Source of the DNA: Sphingomonas taxi
GTDB taxonomy: Bacteria; Pseudomonadota; Alphaproteobacteria; Sphingomonadales; Sphingomonadaceae
NCBI GenBank assembly: GCA_003243195.1
Contig: QFQI01000015.1
Span: 1 to 53,680, forward strand
Direction of reading: 5' to 3'
DNA length: 53,680 nucleotides
Shown: positions 24,969 to 33,364 of the stretch, piece after piece
Layout of the letters: every line of letters begins with the position of its first letter
How positions within the stretch are numbered: the stretch's first letter is position 1
Notes under the pieces: generated by a model
Told to the model about the DNA's origin: nothing
What the model saw: only the letters and a program-made list of their open reading frames with translations
The model's database searches: none
Position numbers and translations under genes: made by a program

Positions 24969-25370
24969 ATGGCACTCAGCATTCGCCTGTCGCGTGGCGG
25001 CTCGAAGAAGCGTCCCTATTACCGCATCGTCGTGGCGGACGCGCGGTCGCCGCGTGACGGCAAGTTCATCGAGAAGATCGGCAACTACAACCCGCTGCTC
25101 GCCAAGGACGACGAGAAGCGCATCGTGCTCGATGGCGAGCGCGCCAAGCACTGGCTGAGCGTCGGTGCGCAGCCGACCGACCGCGTTGCCCGCTTCCTGG
25201 ATGCGGCCGGTGTGAAGGAGCGCGCGGCGCGCAGCAACCCGAAGAAGGGCGAGCCGGGCGAGAAGGCGCGCGAGCGTGCCGAGGAGCGCGCCGAGAAGCT
25301 GAAGGCGCAGGAAGAAGCCGCCGCCGCGCCGGCGCCCGCCGAGGCCGACGCCGAGGCGACCGCCGAATAA
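24969..25370 (+). CDS. rpsP: 30S ribosomal protein S16
   Basis: Small-subunit protein needed for 16S folding; 133 aa. The conserved core MALSIRLSRGGSKKRPYYRI, VADARSPRDGKFIEKIGNYNP and RAKHWLSVGAQPTDRV spans the first ~80 residues. A charged Lys/Glu/Ala tail of about 50 residues follows, longer than the E. coli protein but common in sphingomonads. ATG 24969 has AGAAGGAAGAAG upstream. First gene of rpsP-rimM-trmD-rplS. Confidence 0.98.
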   Translation: MALSIRLSRGGSKKRPYYRIVVADARSPRDGKFIEKIGNYNPLLAKDDEKRIVLDGERAKHWLSVGAQPTDRVARFLDAAGVKERAARSNPKKGEPGEKARERAEERAEKLKAQEEAAAAPAPAEADAEATAE

Positions 25371-25423
25371 GCATCCGATCGGGTCATCGTGCGTTGGCTG
25401 CTCTCACAAGCAGGAAAGCGACG

Positions 25424-25582
25424 ATGACCAGCGATCCCGATCCGCGCACCGCGCCCGAGGACCATGAAGACGCGACCAACCAAGGCGTCTCGGCCACCCC
25501 GCCCGCCGAAGGGAGCGACGACGCCCCCGCCGGCGGCGGGGGATCGCCCGATGACGGTTCGTCCGACGACACGGGCGACTGA
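25424..25582 (+). CDS. Possible small acidic protein between rpsP and rimM
   Basis: A 52-codon frame with a fair ribosome site (AGGAAAG, 6 bases before ATG 25424). The product would be very acidic and disordered (Asp, Ser, Pro, Gly rich; ends SPDDGSSDDTGD). It overlaps the start of rimM by 32 bases, so it may serve as a coupling leader or not be made at all. No homology is recognised. Confidence 0.35.
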   Translation: MTSDPDPRTAPEDHEDATNQGVSATPPAEGSDDAPAGGGGSPDDGSSDDTGD

Positions 25583-26042
25583 CGTCGATCGCGACACCGT
25601 CGTGCTCGCCGCGGTAGCCGGCGCGCACGGCATCGCCGGTGAGGTGCGATTGAAGGTCTTCGCGGACGATCTGGCCGCGCACCGCTCGTTCAACGGCGGT
25701 GCGCTCACGCTGGTGAAGCTGCGCGACGGCACGATCGCGCGTTTTGCGGAGATCGGCGACCGCAACGCGGCGGAGGCGTTGCGCGGGACGGTGTTGACCG
25801 TGCCGCGCGACTCGCTGCCGCCGCTCGGCGAGGGTGAATATTACCACGCCGACCTGCTGGGGCTGGCGGCGGTCTCCACCGACGGCGAGCCGCTGGGCAT
25901 CGTCGTGGAGGTGGAGAATTTCGGCGCCGGCGACGTGATCGAGGTCGAACGCCCGAACGGCAAGACCTTCATGGTGCCGATCGCCGCGGTGCCGGAATGG
26001 GATCGCGAACGGCTGGTGATCGACGCCGCGTTCGTCGAGTAA
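25551..26042 (+). CDS. rimM: Ribosome maturation factor RimM
   Basis: Assists 30S head assembly by binding S19; 163 aa from ATG 25551. N-terminal RimM domain with AAVAGAHGIAGEVRLKVF and LRDGTIARFAEIGDRNAAEALRG-type pattern; C-terminal PRC barrel with LGEGEYYHADLLGL and PNGKTFMVPIAAVPEWD. The start is the first ATG before homology, with GGGGGATCG upstream. An in-frame extension back to 25464 would add a Pro/Lys-rich stretch without family support. Confidence 0.94.
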   Translation: MTVRPTTRATDVDRDTVVLAAVAGAHGIAGEVRLKVFADDLAAHRSFNGGALTLVKLRDGTIARFAEIGDRNAAEALRGTVLTVPRDSLPPLGEGEYYHADLLGLAAVSTDGEPLGIVVEVENFGAGDVIEVERPNGKTFMVPIAAVPEWDRERLVIDAAFVE

Positions 26043-26064
26043 CGCGCCGTGTTCGGCGCGTCGC

Positions 26065-26973
26065 TCATCGCCTGAGCGGTCGCCGCTCCGCCAGCAGATT
26101 GCGGATCGTCGTCGCCGCCACGCCGGCTTCGCCCATCGCATGGCTGATCTGGTCCAGCCCCTTCACCACGTCACCCGCCGCGAACAACCCCGGCACGCTG
26201 GTGCGCTGGTGATCGTCGACCTCCAGGCAGCCCTCCTCGGTCGCGCGTGCGCCGGCGCCCACCGCCAGCCGCGAGCGGATCCGCGAGCCGAGCGCCGGAT
26301 ACACGCTGTCGAACGCCATCCGCCCGCCGGCGGTGTCGAAGGCGAGCTGCTCGCCCTCGATCGCATAGCCGCCGCATGGACCATCGACCCGCTTGACGCC
26401 GGCGTCGTCCAGCGCACGTGCGCAGGCGGCGTCCAGCAGATGCTCCGCGTCCGGCGCGACCAGCGTGACGTCGGGCGTATAGCTGCGCAGGAACAGCGCC
26501 TCACGCATGCCGTGATCGCCGGTGCCGATCACCGCGACGCGCCGGTCGGTCACCTCATAACCATCGCAGACCGGGCAATAGCGCAGCAAGCCACGCGCGA
26601 GCGCCGGGTCGTGCACGTCGGGCAGCAGCCCGGCGGGGCGGTGGTTGACCACGCCGGTCGCCAGCAGCACGGTGCGCGCGCGATGTGTGCCCTGGTCGGT
26701 GGATACCACGAACCGGTCGCCATCGCGCGCGAGATCGCGGACCGTCGTCGCCTCACGCACCGCGCCATAGCGTTCGGCCTGCGCCAGCATCCGGCGCAGC
26801 AGCTCCTTGCCGGAGATCCCGTCCGGATAGCCGGCATGGTTGCGCGTGCACGGGATCATCGCCGCGCGGCTCGATCCGCTGTCGAACAGCCGGATCGACA
26901 ACAGAAAGCGCGACAGATAGATCGCCGCGGTCAATCCCGCCGGCCCGCCGCCGATGATGATGCAATCGTCCAA
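26065..26973 (-). CDS. Thioredoxin-reductase-like FAD/NAD(P)-dependent oxidoreductase
   Basis: Class-II flavin disulfide reductase-like protein of about 302 aa. FAD site CIIIGGGPAGLTAAIYLSR at the N-terminus, redox pair YCPVCDGYEV near residue 138, nucleotide site VAVIGTGDHG near 153 (GxGxxG), and the C-terminal FAD motif VPGLFAAGDVVKGLDQISHAMGEA. The CPVC pair sits where thioredoxin reductase has CATC, but the physiological partner is unknown. No ATG is available; TTG 26973 (after AAGGGCGCGG) gives the natural start LDDCIIIGGG. It sits antisense between rimM and trmD, splitting the usual ribosomal operon. Confidence 0.85.
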   Translation of the reverse strand: MDDCIIIGGGPAGLTAAIYLSRFLLSIRLFDSGSSRAAMIPCTRNHAGYPDGISGKELLRRMLAQAERYGAVREATTVRDLARDGDRFVVSTDQGTHRARTVLLATGVVNHRPAGLLPDVHDPALARGLLRYCPVCDGYEVTDRRVAVIGTGDHGMREALFLRSYTPDVTLVAPDAEHLLDAACARALDDAGVKRVDGPCGGYAIEGEQLAFDTAGGRMAFDSVYPALGSRIRSRLAVGAGARATEEGCLEVDDHQRTSVPGLFAAGDVVKGLDQISHAMGEAGVAATTIRNLLAERRPLRR

Positions 26974-27079
26974 CTTGCCGCGCCCTTTCGCCCTATATAC
27001 AGCCCGCGGATACAGGCGATGCGGACAACGAGCGCGACGTCGCCGCGATCCCCAGGCCGCCGGTCGAGAACTGGACACG

Positions 27080-27817
27080 ATGACTTTCCGCGCGACGATC
27101 CTGACGCTTTACCCGGACATGTTCCCCGGCCCCCTCGGCCTCTCGCTGGCCGGACGGGCGCTGGGCGAGGGGCGATGGGCGATGGGCGCGGTCAACATCC
27201 GCGACTTCGCCACCGATCGGCATCGCACCGTCGATGACACGCCGGCGGGCGGGGGCGCGGGGATGGTGCTGCGCGCCGATGTCCTCGGCCGCGCGGTCGA
27301 TGCGCATGCCGACGGCCGCCCGCTGATCGCGATGACGCCGCGCGGGCGTCCGCTGACCCAGGCGCGCGTCCGCGAACTGGCGGCCGGACCGGGCGCGGTG
27401 GTGCTGTGCGGCCGGTTCGAGGGGTTCGACGAACGACTGCTGGAGGTGCGGGGCGTCGAACAGGTGTCGATCGGCGACTACATCCTGTCGGGTGGCGAGA
27501 TGGCGGCGCTGGTGCTGCTGGACGCTTGCGTTCGGCTGCTTCCCGGCGTAATGGGCGCGGCTTCCAGCGGGGTGGAGGAGAGCTTCGAAAGCGGCCTCCT
27601 CGAATATCCGCATTATACCCGACCTGTCGAATGGGAGGGGCGCACGATCCCCGAAGTGCTGCGATCGGGGGATCATGCGCGGATCGCGGCGTGGCGTCAG
27701 TCACGGGCCGAGATCGACACACGGCTACGGCGGCCGGACCTGTGGGAGCGTCATGAGGGCGCTCGGGTCGGCTCGCCCTCTGGCGCGCGGCGACGGACTG
27801 AGGACGAAGACACATGA
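27080..27817 (+). CDS. trmD: tRNA (guanine37-N1)-methyltransferase TrmD
   Basis: SPOUT methyltransferase making m1G37, which prevents frameshifting; 245 aa. The sequence starts TFRATILTLYPDMFPGPLGLS, with DDTPAGGGAGMVLRAD, and the trefoil-knot SAM site is VVLCGRFEGFDERL and SIGDYILSGGEMAALVLLDA. The Asp/Arg catalytic region (ESFESGLLEYPHYTRP) is intact. Its stop overlaps the rplS start as ATGA. Separated from rimM by the opposite-strand reductase gene, so it must have its own promoter or depend on readthrough. Confidence 0.97.
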   Translation: MTFRATILTLYPDMFPGPLGLSLAGRALGEGRWAMGAVNIRDFATDRHRTVDDTPAGGGAGMVLRADVLGRAVDAHADGRPLIAMTPRGRPLTQARVRELAAGPGAVVLCGRFEGFDERLLEVRGVEQVSIGDYILSGGEMAALVLLDACVRLLPGVMGAASSGVEESFESGLLEYPHYTRPVEWEGRTIPEVLRSGDHARIAAWRQSRAEIDTRLRRPDLWERHEGARVGSPSGARRRTEDEDT

Positions 27818-28191
27818 ACCTGATCCAGACGCTCGAAGCCGAGCAGATCGCCAAGTTCAACGAAAGCCGCAAGCTGCCCGAGTTCCGCCCCGGCGACACG
27901 CTGAAGGTCGGCGTGAAGGTGGTCGAAGGCGAGCGCACCCGCGTCCAGAATTACGAGGGCGTGTGCATCGCGCGCTCCAACAAGGGCATGGGTTCGTCGT
28001 TCACCGTGCGCAAGATCAGCTTCGGCGAGGGCGTGGAGCGCGTCTTCCCGCTGTATTCGCCCAACATCGATTCGATCGAGGTGGTGCGCAAGGGCGCGGT
28101 GCGGCGTGCCAAGCTGTATTACCTGCGCGGCCGTACCGGCAAGTCGGCGCGTATCGCCGAGCGTCGCGACCCGCGCACGTCGGCGCAGTAA
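27814..28191 (+). CDS. rplS: 50S ribosomal protein L19
   Basis: Large-subunit protein at the subunit interface; 125 aa. Typical core: FRPGDTLKVGVKVVEGERTR, QNYEGVCIARSNKGMGSSFTVRKIS, GVERVFPLYSPNIDSIEVVRKG and YYLRGRTGKSARIAE. Starts within the trmD stop (ATGA) and is followed by a strong terminator, closing the operon. Confidence 0.98.
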   Translation: MNLIQTLEAEQIAKFNESRKLPEFRPGDTLKVGVKVVEGERTRVQNYEGVCIARSNKGMGSSFTVRKISFGEGVERVFPLYSPNIDSIEVVRKGAVRRAKLYYLRGRTGKSARIAERRDPRTSAQ

Positions 28192-28218
28192 GCACCGGCG
28201 ATCCGATGGTTCGCGAAG

Positions 28219-28249
28219 GGGCGCGGCGGGAAACCGTCGCGCCCTTTTT
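28219..28249 (+). terminator. Rho-independent terminator after rplS
   Basis: Textbook structure: 11-pair stem (28219-28229 with 28234-28244, one G-U), GAAA tetraloop and TTTTT (28245-28249), 27 bases after the rplS stop. Confidence 0.95.
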
Positions 28250-28346
28250 CATGTCCGGGTCGGTCCCGCGGGATGTTCTTGCGCGAACCCGCGAGTGTCC
28301 CTGTAAGACGGCGGCCGCAAGCATTGTCGCGTAGGAAGGACCGCCT

Positions 28347-30685
28347 GTGACCACCATGATCCACCGGCGCCGGATCGCCGGCCGTTGCGTCCTTTTCCTG
28401 TGCGCCGGCACGATGTTCGCGACACCGGCGATGACGCAGCAGTCCGCGCCCGCGCTGGTCGATCTGGTCAACCCGCTGATGGGCCCGCCTCGAGCTACGA
28501 CCTGTCGTACGGCAACACCTATCCGGCGATCGCGATGCCATGGGGCATGAACGCCTGGACGCCGGTGACCGGCAGGATGGGCGACGGCTGGAGCTATACG
28601 TACCGCGCGCACCGGATCAACGGGATCAAGCAGACGCACCAGCCGAGCCCGTGGATGAACGATTACGCCGCCTTCGCGCTGCTGCCGATGACCGGCGCGC
28701 TGAAGGTGAAGGAGGGGGACCGCGCGTCGTGGTTCAGCCACAAGGCGGAGGTCAGCACCGCCTATGGCTACAAGGTCTATCTCGCCGATTACGACGTGAC
28801 CGCCGAGGTGGCGCCGACCGAACGCGCCGCGCACTTCCGCTTCACCTTCCCCAGAAGCGATCAGGCGCATGTCCTGCTCGACGGCTATGCCGGCGGGTCG
28901 ATGGTGTCGATCGACGCGCGGCGGCGGCGCATCACCGGCTATGTCCGCAACCATCATGGCGGCGTGCCGGGCAACTTCCGCAACTGGTTCGTCGCCGAAT
29001 TCGACCACGACTTCGCGGTCACGCGTACCTTTGACGGTGCCGGAGCGGTGACGCGAGGAAGCCGGGCCGAGGGCGATCATGTCGGCGCGGTGGTCAGCTT
29101 CACGACGCAGGCGGGCGAGCAGGTGGGCGTACGCGTCGCGTCGTCGTTCATCAGTGCCGAACAGGCGCAGCGCAATCTCGACCGTGAGATCGGGCGCGAC
29201 GGTTTCGCGCAGACGCAGGCCAGGGCGAAGGCGGCATGGCAGCGCGAGCTGGAGCGGATCGTGGTCGACGATCCCGATATCGACCATCGCCGCACCTTCT
29301 ATTCCGCGCTGTGGCGGATGCTGCAATTCCCGCGGCAGTTCCATGAGGTCGACGCACGCGGGCGGATCGTCCACTACAGCCCGTATGACGGGCAGGTGCA
29401 CGCCGGGGCGCTCTATACCGACAACGGCTTCTGGGACACATGGCGGGCGGTCTTCCCGTTCCTCGCACTGATGTACCCGGAGCGGGACGCGGAGATCATG
29501 CAGGGGCTGGTCGCCACCTACAGGGAGTCCGGCTGGCTGCCCGAATGGGCCAGCCCCGGGCATCGCAGCGTGATGATCGGCTCCGATTCCGCGAACCTGA
29601 TCGCCGACGCCTGGCTGAACGGCGTGCGCGGATTCGACGTGGACACGCTGTACGAGGCGCTGGTGAAGAACGCGACCACCTCGCAGGGGCGACCGCGCGA
29701 TGCGGGCGGCAAGGTGCTGAGCGCGGTCGGGCGCGAAGGGGTCGAACTGTACAACCGGCTCGGCTACGTGCCGTATGACGTGGGCATCAACGAGAATGCG
29801 GCGCGGACGCTGGAATATGCCACCGCCGACTTCTCGCTGTCGCGGCTCGCCGCCGCGCTCGGCAAGCGCGAGGATGCGCGCAGATATGAGCGGCAGGCGC
29901 AGAACTACCGCAAGCTGTACGACGCGCGGAGCGGCTGGATGCGCGGGCGCAACCGCGACGGATCATGGGCGACGCCGTTCAATCCCTACAAATGGGGCGA
30001 TGCCTTCACGGAGGGCAGTTCGGTCCATTACAGCTGGTCGGTGACGCAGGACGTGCGGGGGCTGATCGACCTGATGGGCGGGCGCGACGCGTTCGTCGCG
30101 CGGCTGGACTCGGTCTTTTCGACCCCGCCGATCTTCGACGACAGCTATTACGGACAGGTCATCCATGAAATCCGCGAGATGCAGATCGTCGACATGGGTC
30201 AATATGCGCACGGCAACCAGCCGATCCAGCACATGATCTATCTGTACGACTGGGCCGGCGCGCCGTGGAAGGCGCAGCAGCATGCGCGCGAGGTGATGCA
30301 CAAGCTCTACGCCGCGACGCCGGACGGCTATCCGGGCGACGAGGACAACGGCCAGACCTCGGCATGGTACGTCTTCTCCGCGCTGGGCTTCTATCCGGTC
30401 ACCCCGACGGTCGGGCAATATGCGATCGGCAGCCCGCTGTTCCGGCGCGTGCGCGTGACGATGCCCGGCGGCAGGCTGCTGACGATCGAGGCGGAAAACA
30501 ACAGTCGCGACAATCCCTACATCCAGTCGGCGACGCTCAACGGCTTGCCGTACGACACGCCATGGGTATCGCGCGAGGCGTTGCAGGCCGGCGGCACGCT
30601 GCGCTTCGTGATGGGGCCGACACCGAACAGGGCATGGGGCGCACGCCCGGCCGACGCGCCCTTTTCGATGAGCGCACCGCGATGA
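28347..30685 (+). pseudogene. GH92 family alpha-mannosidase-like glycosidase, frameshifted near 28490
   Basis: Glycoside hydrolase family 92 enzymes are exo-acting alpha-mannosidases exported to the envelope. The gene starts at GTG 28347 behind AGGAAGGA with a signal peptide (ending ATPAMTQQ) and the conserved VDLVNPLMG; this frame then stops at 28550. The rest of the protein, SSYDLSYGNTYPAIAMPWGM onward through DEDNGQTSAWYVFSALGFYP, continues in the frame that is consistent with one missing base around 28488-28492 (GGGCCCGCC, where homologues suggest GGC-ACC-GCC). Everything after is intact to 30685. So it is either a recent pseudogene or a sequencing error in a GC run. No sugar-transport genes or TonB receptor adjoin it. 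Confidence 0.85.
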
Positions 30686-30721
30686 ACGGGAGCGACGCGC
30701 AGTGGTTTCCGCGCGTGCCGC

Positions 30722-30928
30722 CTAGCGCCAGCGCCCGGTTTCCATCCATCGCAGCAGCGGCTTGAGCGGCGCGATCCAGACGATCCCGGTCACCAGGTAG
30801 AAGGCCAGTTGCACGATCGCCGGCCAGCGCCCGACGATCCCGGAGAGCGAGGCGACCGCCACGCACCACAGGGCGATCAGCAGCAGGATGGCCAGCATGC
30901 CGACGGGTTTGCGCCACGAGGGTGTCAT
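30722..30928 (-). CDS. DUF2842 small membrane protein
   Basis: A 68-aa inner-membrane protein with two hydrophobic helices and the DUF2842 pattern: PSWRKPVGMLAILLLIALW at the start and APLKPLLRWMETGRWR at the end. Function unknown; restricted mainly to Alphaproteobacteria. ATG 30928 overlaps the stop of the cyclo-ligase gene (ATGA), which decides the start. Confidence 0.88.
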   Translation of the reverse strand: MTPSWRKPVGMLAILLLIALWCVAVASLSGIVGRWPAIVQLAFYLVTGIVWIAPLKPLLRWMETGRWR

Positions 30929-31467
30929 CGCGTGATCCATTCGCATTCAGTGGCGATCGCGTGCAGCGGCGCGTCCCACGGGTCGGGATCGATGTGATCC
31001 AGCATCTGCACGCTCCATGCGACGCCCACGCGCCACGCATCGGGAAAGGCGGCGAAGGCGCGGTCGTAATGACCGGCGCCCTGTCCGATCCGATTCAGCC
31101 GCGAATCGAACGCCACCAGCGGGGTCAGCACCACGTCGGGCACGACCGGCGCACCGGCGTCCGCCGGCTGCCGCAAGCCGAACGGTCCATGTTCCAGCAC
31201 GGCACCCGGGCGCCACGGCAGGAATCGCAGCGGGGTCGCGCGATCGACGACATGCGGCAATGCCAGCCGGCACCCGGCCGCGCGTGCCGCCGCCTCCAGC
31301 GGTTCCGGGTCCGCCTCGCTGCCGATCGGTACGTAGCTTGCGACGACGCGGCCGGGGGCGAGCAGCGCCACGAACGCCGGGTCGACACGCACCGGCGCGT
31401 GCGGCGTCGCGACGAAACGGTCGCGGGCGGCGCGGGCGGCCGCGCGCAGGGCGCGCTTGTCGGTCAT
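30925..31467 (-). CDS. 5-formyltetrahydrofolate cyclo-ligase
   Basis: Converts 5-formyl-THF to 5,10-methenyl-THF using ATP; 180 aa. The family end motif is present as TPLVAFDSRLNRIGQGAGHYDRAF, with VVASYVPIGSEADPEPL and LPHVVDRATPLRFLPWRPG upstream. The position next to 6S RNA and zapA is the widely conserved arrangement in proteobacteria. Overlaps the downstream DUF2842 gene by four bases. Confidence 0.93.
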   Translation of the reverse strand: MTDKRALRAAARAARDRFVATPHAPVRVDPAFVALLAPGRVVASYVPIGSEADPEPLEAAARAAGCRLALPHVVDRATPLRFLPWRPGAVLEHGPFGLRQPADAGAPVVPDVVLTPLVAFDSRLNRIGQGAGHYDRAFAAFPDAWRVGVAWSVQMLDHIDPDPWDAPLHAIATECEWITR

Positions 31468-31494
31468 GGGCGGGGAAGGGGGCGGGTGGCGGGA

Positions 31495-31650
31495 CCGCCA
31501 TGGCCGTTTGCCGGGGTATCCACTGACGCTCGGTACGTCAGGTGGGGATCATGTACGTCGGACCAGGATCCGGGCAGGGACAACCCCCATGGATGATGAA
31601 TAGCCTCAGGGATATGTCTGACTCGTACCGGGCAGAACCCGCCAACACCC
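31495..31650 (-). ncRNA. ssrS: 6S RNA
   Basis: The 185-base gap between zapA and the cyclo-ligase gene contains no coding frame but folds into a long interrupted hairpin on the minus strand. GGTAC (31629-31625) pairs with GTACC (31536-31532) and GTCAG (31622-31618) with CTGAC (31541-31537), with a two-base bulge; further G/C-rich stems flank a central open region, as in 6S RNA, which mimics an open promoter and sequesters sigma-70 RNA polymerase. Location between zapA and the ygfA-type gene is the hallmark position. End points are approximate. Confidence 0.75.
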
Positions 31651-31652
31651 AT

Positions 31653-31958
31653 CTAGGCGCTCGGCAGCGTTTGCTCAAGGGCGGCGGCGATCGATTCGAG
31701 TCGTTCGGACAGCCGATCGAGCGCGACTCCTTCCGGGGTTTCCGGCGGCGGCGCGTCGCGCGCGTCGATCAGCGCGTCGGCGACCATCAGCGCGGCGAGC
31801 AGCATTGCGCGATTGACTCCGCCGCCGCCGGCCGCGCGCCGCGCATCGTTCCACCGCTCGTCGATCAGCGCGGCGGCCTGCATCAGCCGCGCCTCCCCGC
31901 CATCCCGGCACGCCAGGTCGTACGTCGTCTCACCGATGCGCAGATTCACGAGCGCCAT
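31653..31958 (-). CDS. zapA: Cell division protein ZapA
   Basis: FtsZ-ring-associated protein, 101 aa. Starts MALVNLRIGETTYDLACRDG, followed by ARLMQAAALIDERW and a C-terminal helix (LDRLSERLESIAAALEQTLP) that forms the coiled-coil dimer. ATG 31958 shares its A with the TGA of the preceding small gene. It is directly upstream of 6S RNA. Confidence 0.93.
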   Translation of the reverse strand: MALVNLRIGETTYDLACRDGGEARLMQAAALIDERWNDARRAAGGGGVNRAMLLAALMVADALIDARDAPPPETPEGVALDRLSERLESIAAALEQTLPSA

Positions 31959-32146
31959 CAGTCGGTTCCTTCCGCCGCGGGATCGTTGTCGATGATCGCG
32001 TCCAGCGCCGCCACGGCCTGCGCCATGGTCGCCTTCAGCGTGGCGTGACGGCGTTCGAGCAGTGCGTCGGCGGCGCGGCGCTGCGCGATCGCCTGCTCGA
32101 CGCGTCCGATGGCGGCTTCCAGCCGGGCGATCGCGGGATTGTCCAT
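31958..32146 (-). CDS. Small coiled-coil protein upstream of zapA
   Basis: A 62-aa protein, almost entirely one helix: DNPAIARLEAAIGRVEQAI then ADALLERRHATLKATMAQAV with heptad hydrophobics. It ends on the zapA start (TGATG). Alphaproteobacterial genomes commonly carry such a helical gene before zapA; a role in the Z ring is plausible but unproven. No further family assignment. Confidence 0.7.
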   Translation of the reverse strand: MDNPAIARLEAAIGRVEQAIAQRRAADALLERRHATLKATMAQAVAALDAIIDNDPAAEGTD

Positions 32147-32283
32147 GGCGGGGGCGATAGGATCGCGCGCGCCCGGCGACAAGACCGTTGCGCGCCAAGT
32201 CGATGCAGCGGGGCGGTTGACGGTTGCGCATCCACCTGCGCAAAAGCCGCGGCATCTGTGCAGACCCGGTTGGAGGATTGACG

Positions 32284-33285
32284 ATGACGAAGGTGGCGAT
32301 CAACGGCTTCGGACGCATCGGCCGGCTGGTGGCGCGTGCGCTGCTGGAACGCGGCAGCGAGCTGGAGCTGGTGGCGATCAACGACCTGGCCGATACGAAG
32401 TCCAACGCCTGGCTGTTCAGCCGCGACAGCGTCCACGGGCGCTATGCCGGCACCGTCGAGGCCGACGGACAGGACATGGTGATCGACGGCAAGCGCATCC
32501 GCGTGACCGCCGAGCGTGATCCGGCCAACCTGCCGCATGCCGAACTCGGCGTCGACATCGTGCTGGAATGCACCGGCTTCTTCACCGACCGCGCCAGTGC
32601 GCAGAAGCACATCGACGCGGGCGCCCGGAAGGTGCTGATCTCCGCGCCGGCCAAGGGCGTCGACATCACCGTCGTCTACGGCGTGAACGACGACAAGCTG
32701 GAGGCGGGGCACACGATCGTCTCCAACGCATCGTGCACCACCAACTGCCTGGCGCCGGTCGCCAAGGTGCTGAACGACGCGATCGGGATCGAGCGCGGGC
32801 TGATGACCACGATCCACGCCTATACCAACGACCAGAAGATCCTCGACCAGATCCACCCCGACCTGCGCCGCGCGCGCGCCGCGGCGATGAGCATGATCCC
32901 GACCACCACCGGCGCCGCGCGGGCGGTGGGCGAGGTGCTGCCCGAGCTGAAGGGCAAGCTGGACGGCTCGGCGGTGCGCGTGCCCGTCCCGGACGGCAGC
33001 CTGATCGACCTGACCTTCACGCCGAAGCGCGATACCACCAGGGATGAGGTCAATGCGCTGCTGAAGGCGGCCGCGGACGGCCCCATGCAGGGCGTGCTGC
33101 ACTTCTCCGACGAGCCGCTGGTGTCGATCGACATCGTCCACACGCCCTATTCCTCGACGGTCGACAGCCTGGAGACGGCGGTGCTCGACGGAAAGCTGGT
33201 GCGCGTGGTGAGCTGGTACGACAACGAATGGGGCTTCTCCAACCGCATGGTCGATACCGCCTCGGCGATGGCGAAGCTGGGGTGA
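32284..33285 (+). CDS. gap: Glyceraldehyde-3-phosphate dehydrogenase
   Basis: Glycolytic/gluconeogenic enzyme, 333 aa. N-terminal NAD site AINGFGRIGRLVARAL, catalytic cysteine C151 in NASCTTNCLAPVAK, HAYTNDQKILD, and the C-terminal WYDNEWGFSNRMVDTA. GGAGG eight bases before ATG 32284. It heads a gap-MOSC-pgk cluster and diverges from the zapA genes. Confidence 0.98.
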   Translation: MTKVAINGFGRIGRLVARALLERGSELELVAINDLADTKSNAWLFSRDSVHGRYAGTVEADGQDMVIDGKRIRVTAERDPANLPHAELGVDIVLECTGFFTDRASAQKHIDAGARKVLISAPAKGVDITVVYGVNDDKLEAGHTIVSNASCTTNCLAPVAKVLNDAIGIERGLMTTIHAYTNDQKILDQIHPDLRRARAAAMSMIPTTTGAARAVGEVLPELKGKLDGSAVRVPVPDGSLIDLTFTPKRDTTRDEVNALLKAAADGPMQGVLHFSDEPLVSIDIVHTPYSSTVDSLETAVLDGKLVRVVSWYDNEWGFSNRMVDTASAMAKLG

Positions 33286-33296
33286 GCGGCCGCGTG

Positions 33297-33363
33297 CCGT
33301 CGTTCCGGCGCACGCCGGCGTCTCCCCGCGCAGGGGAGGTGCCGGCCCGCGCCGGCGTGACGG
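33297..33363. repeat. Long composite palindrome (REP-like) between gap and the MOSC gene
   Basis: Nested inverted repeat: outer CCGTC/GACGG, middle GCCGGC/GCCGGC, inner CTCCCC/GGGGAG around a five-base loop. It fills nearly all of the 79-base gap and ends one base before the MOSC start codon, so it covers the place where a ribosome site should be. It likely terminates part of the gap transcription. Confidence 0.7.
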
Positions 33364-33364
33364 C

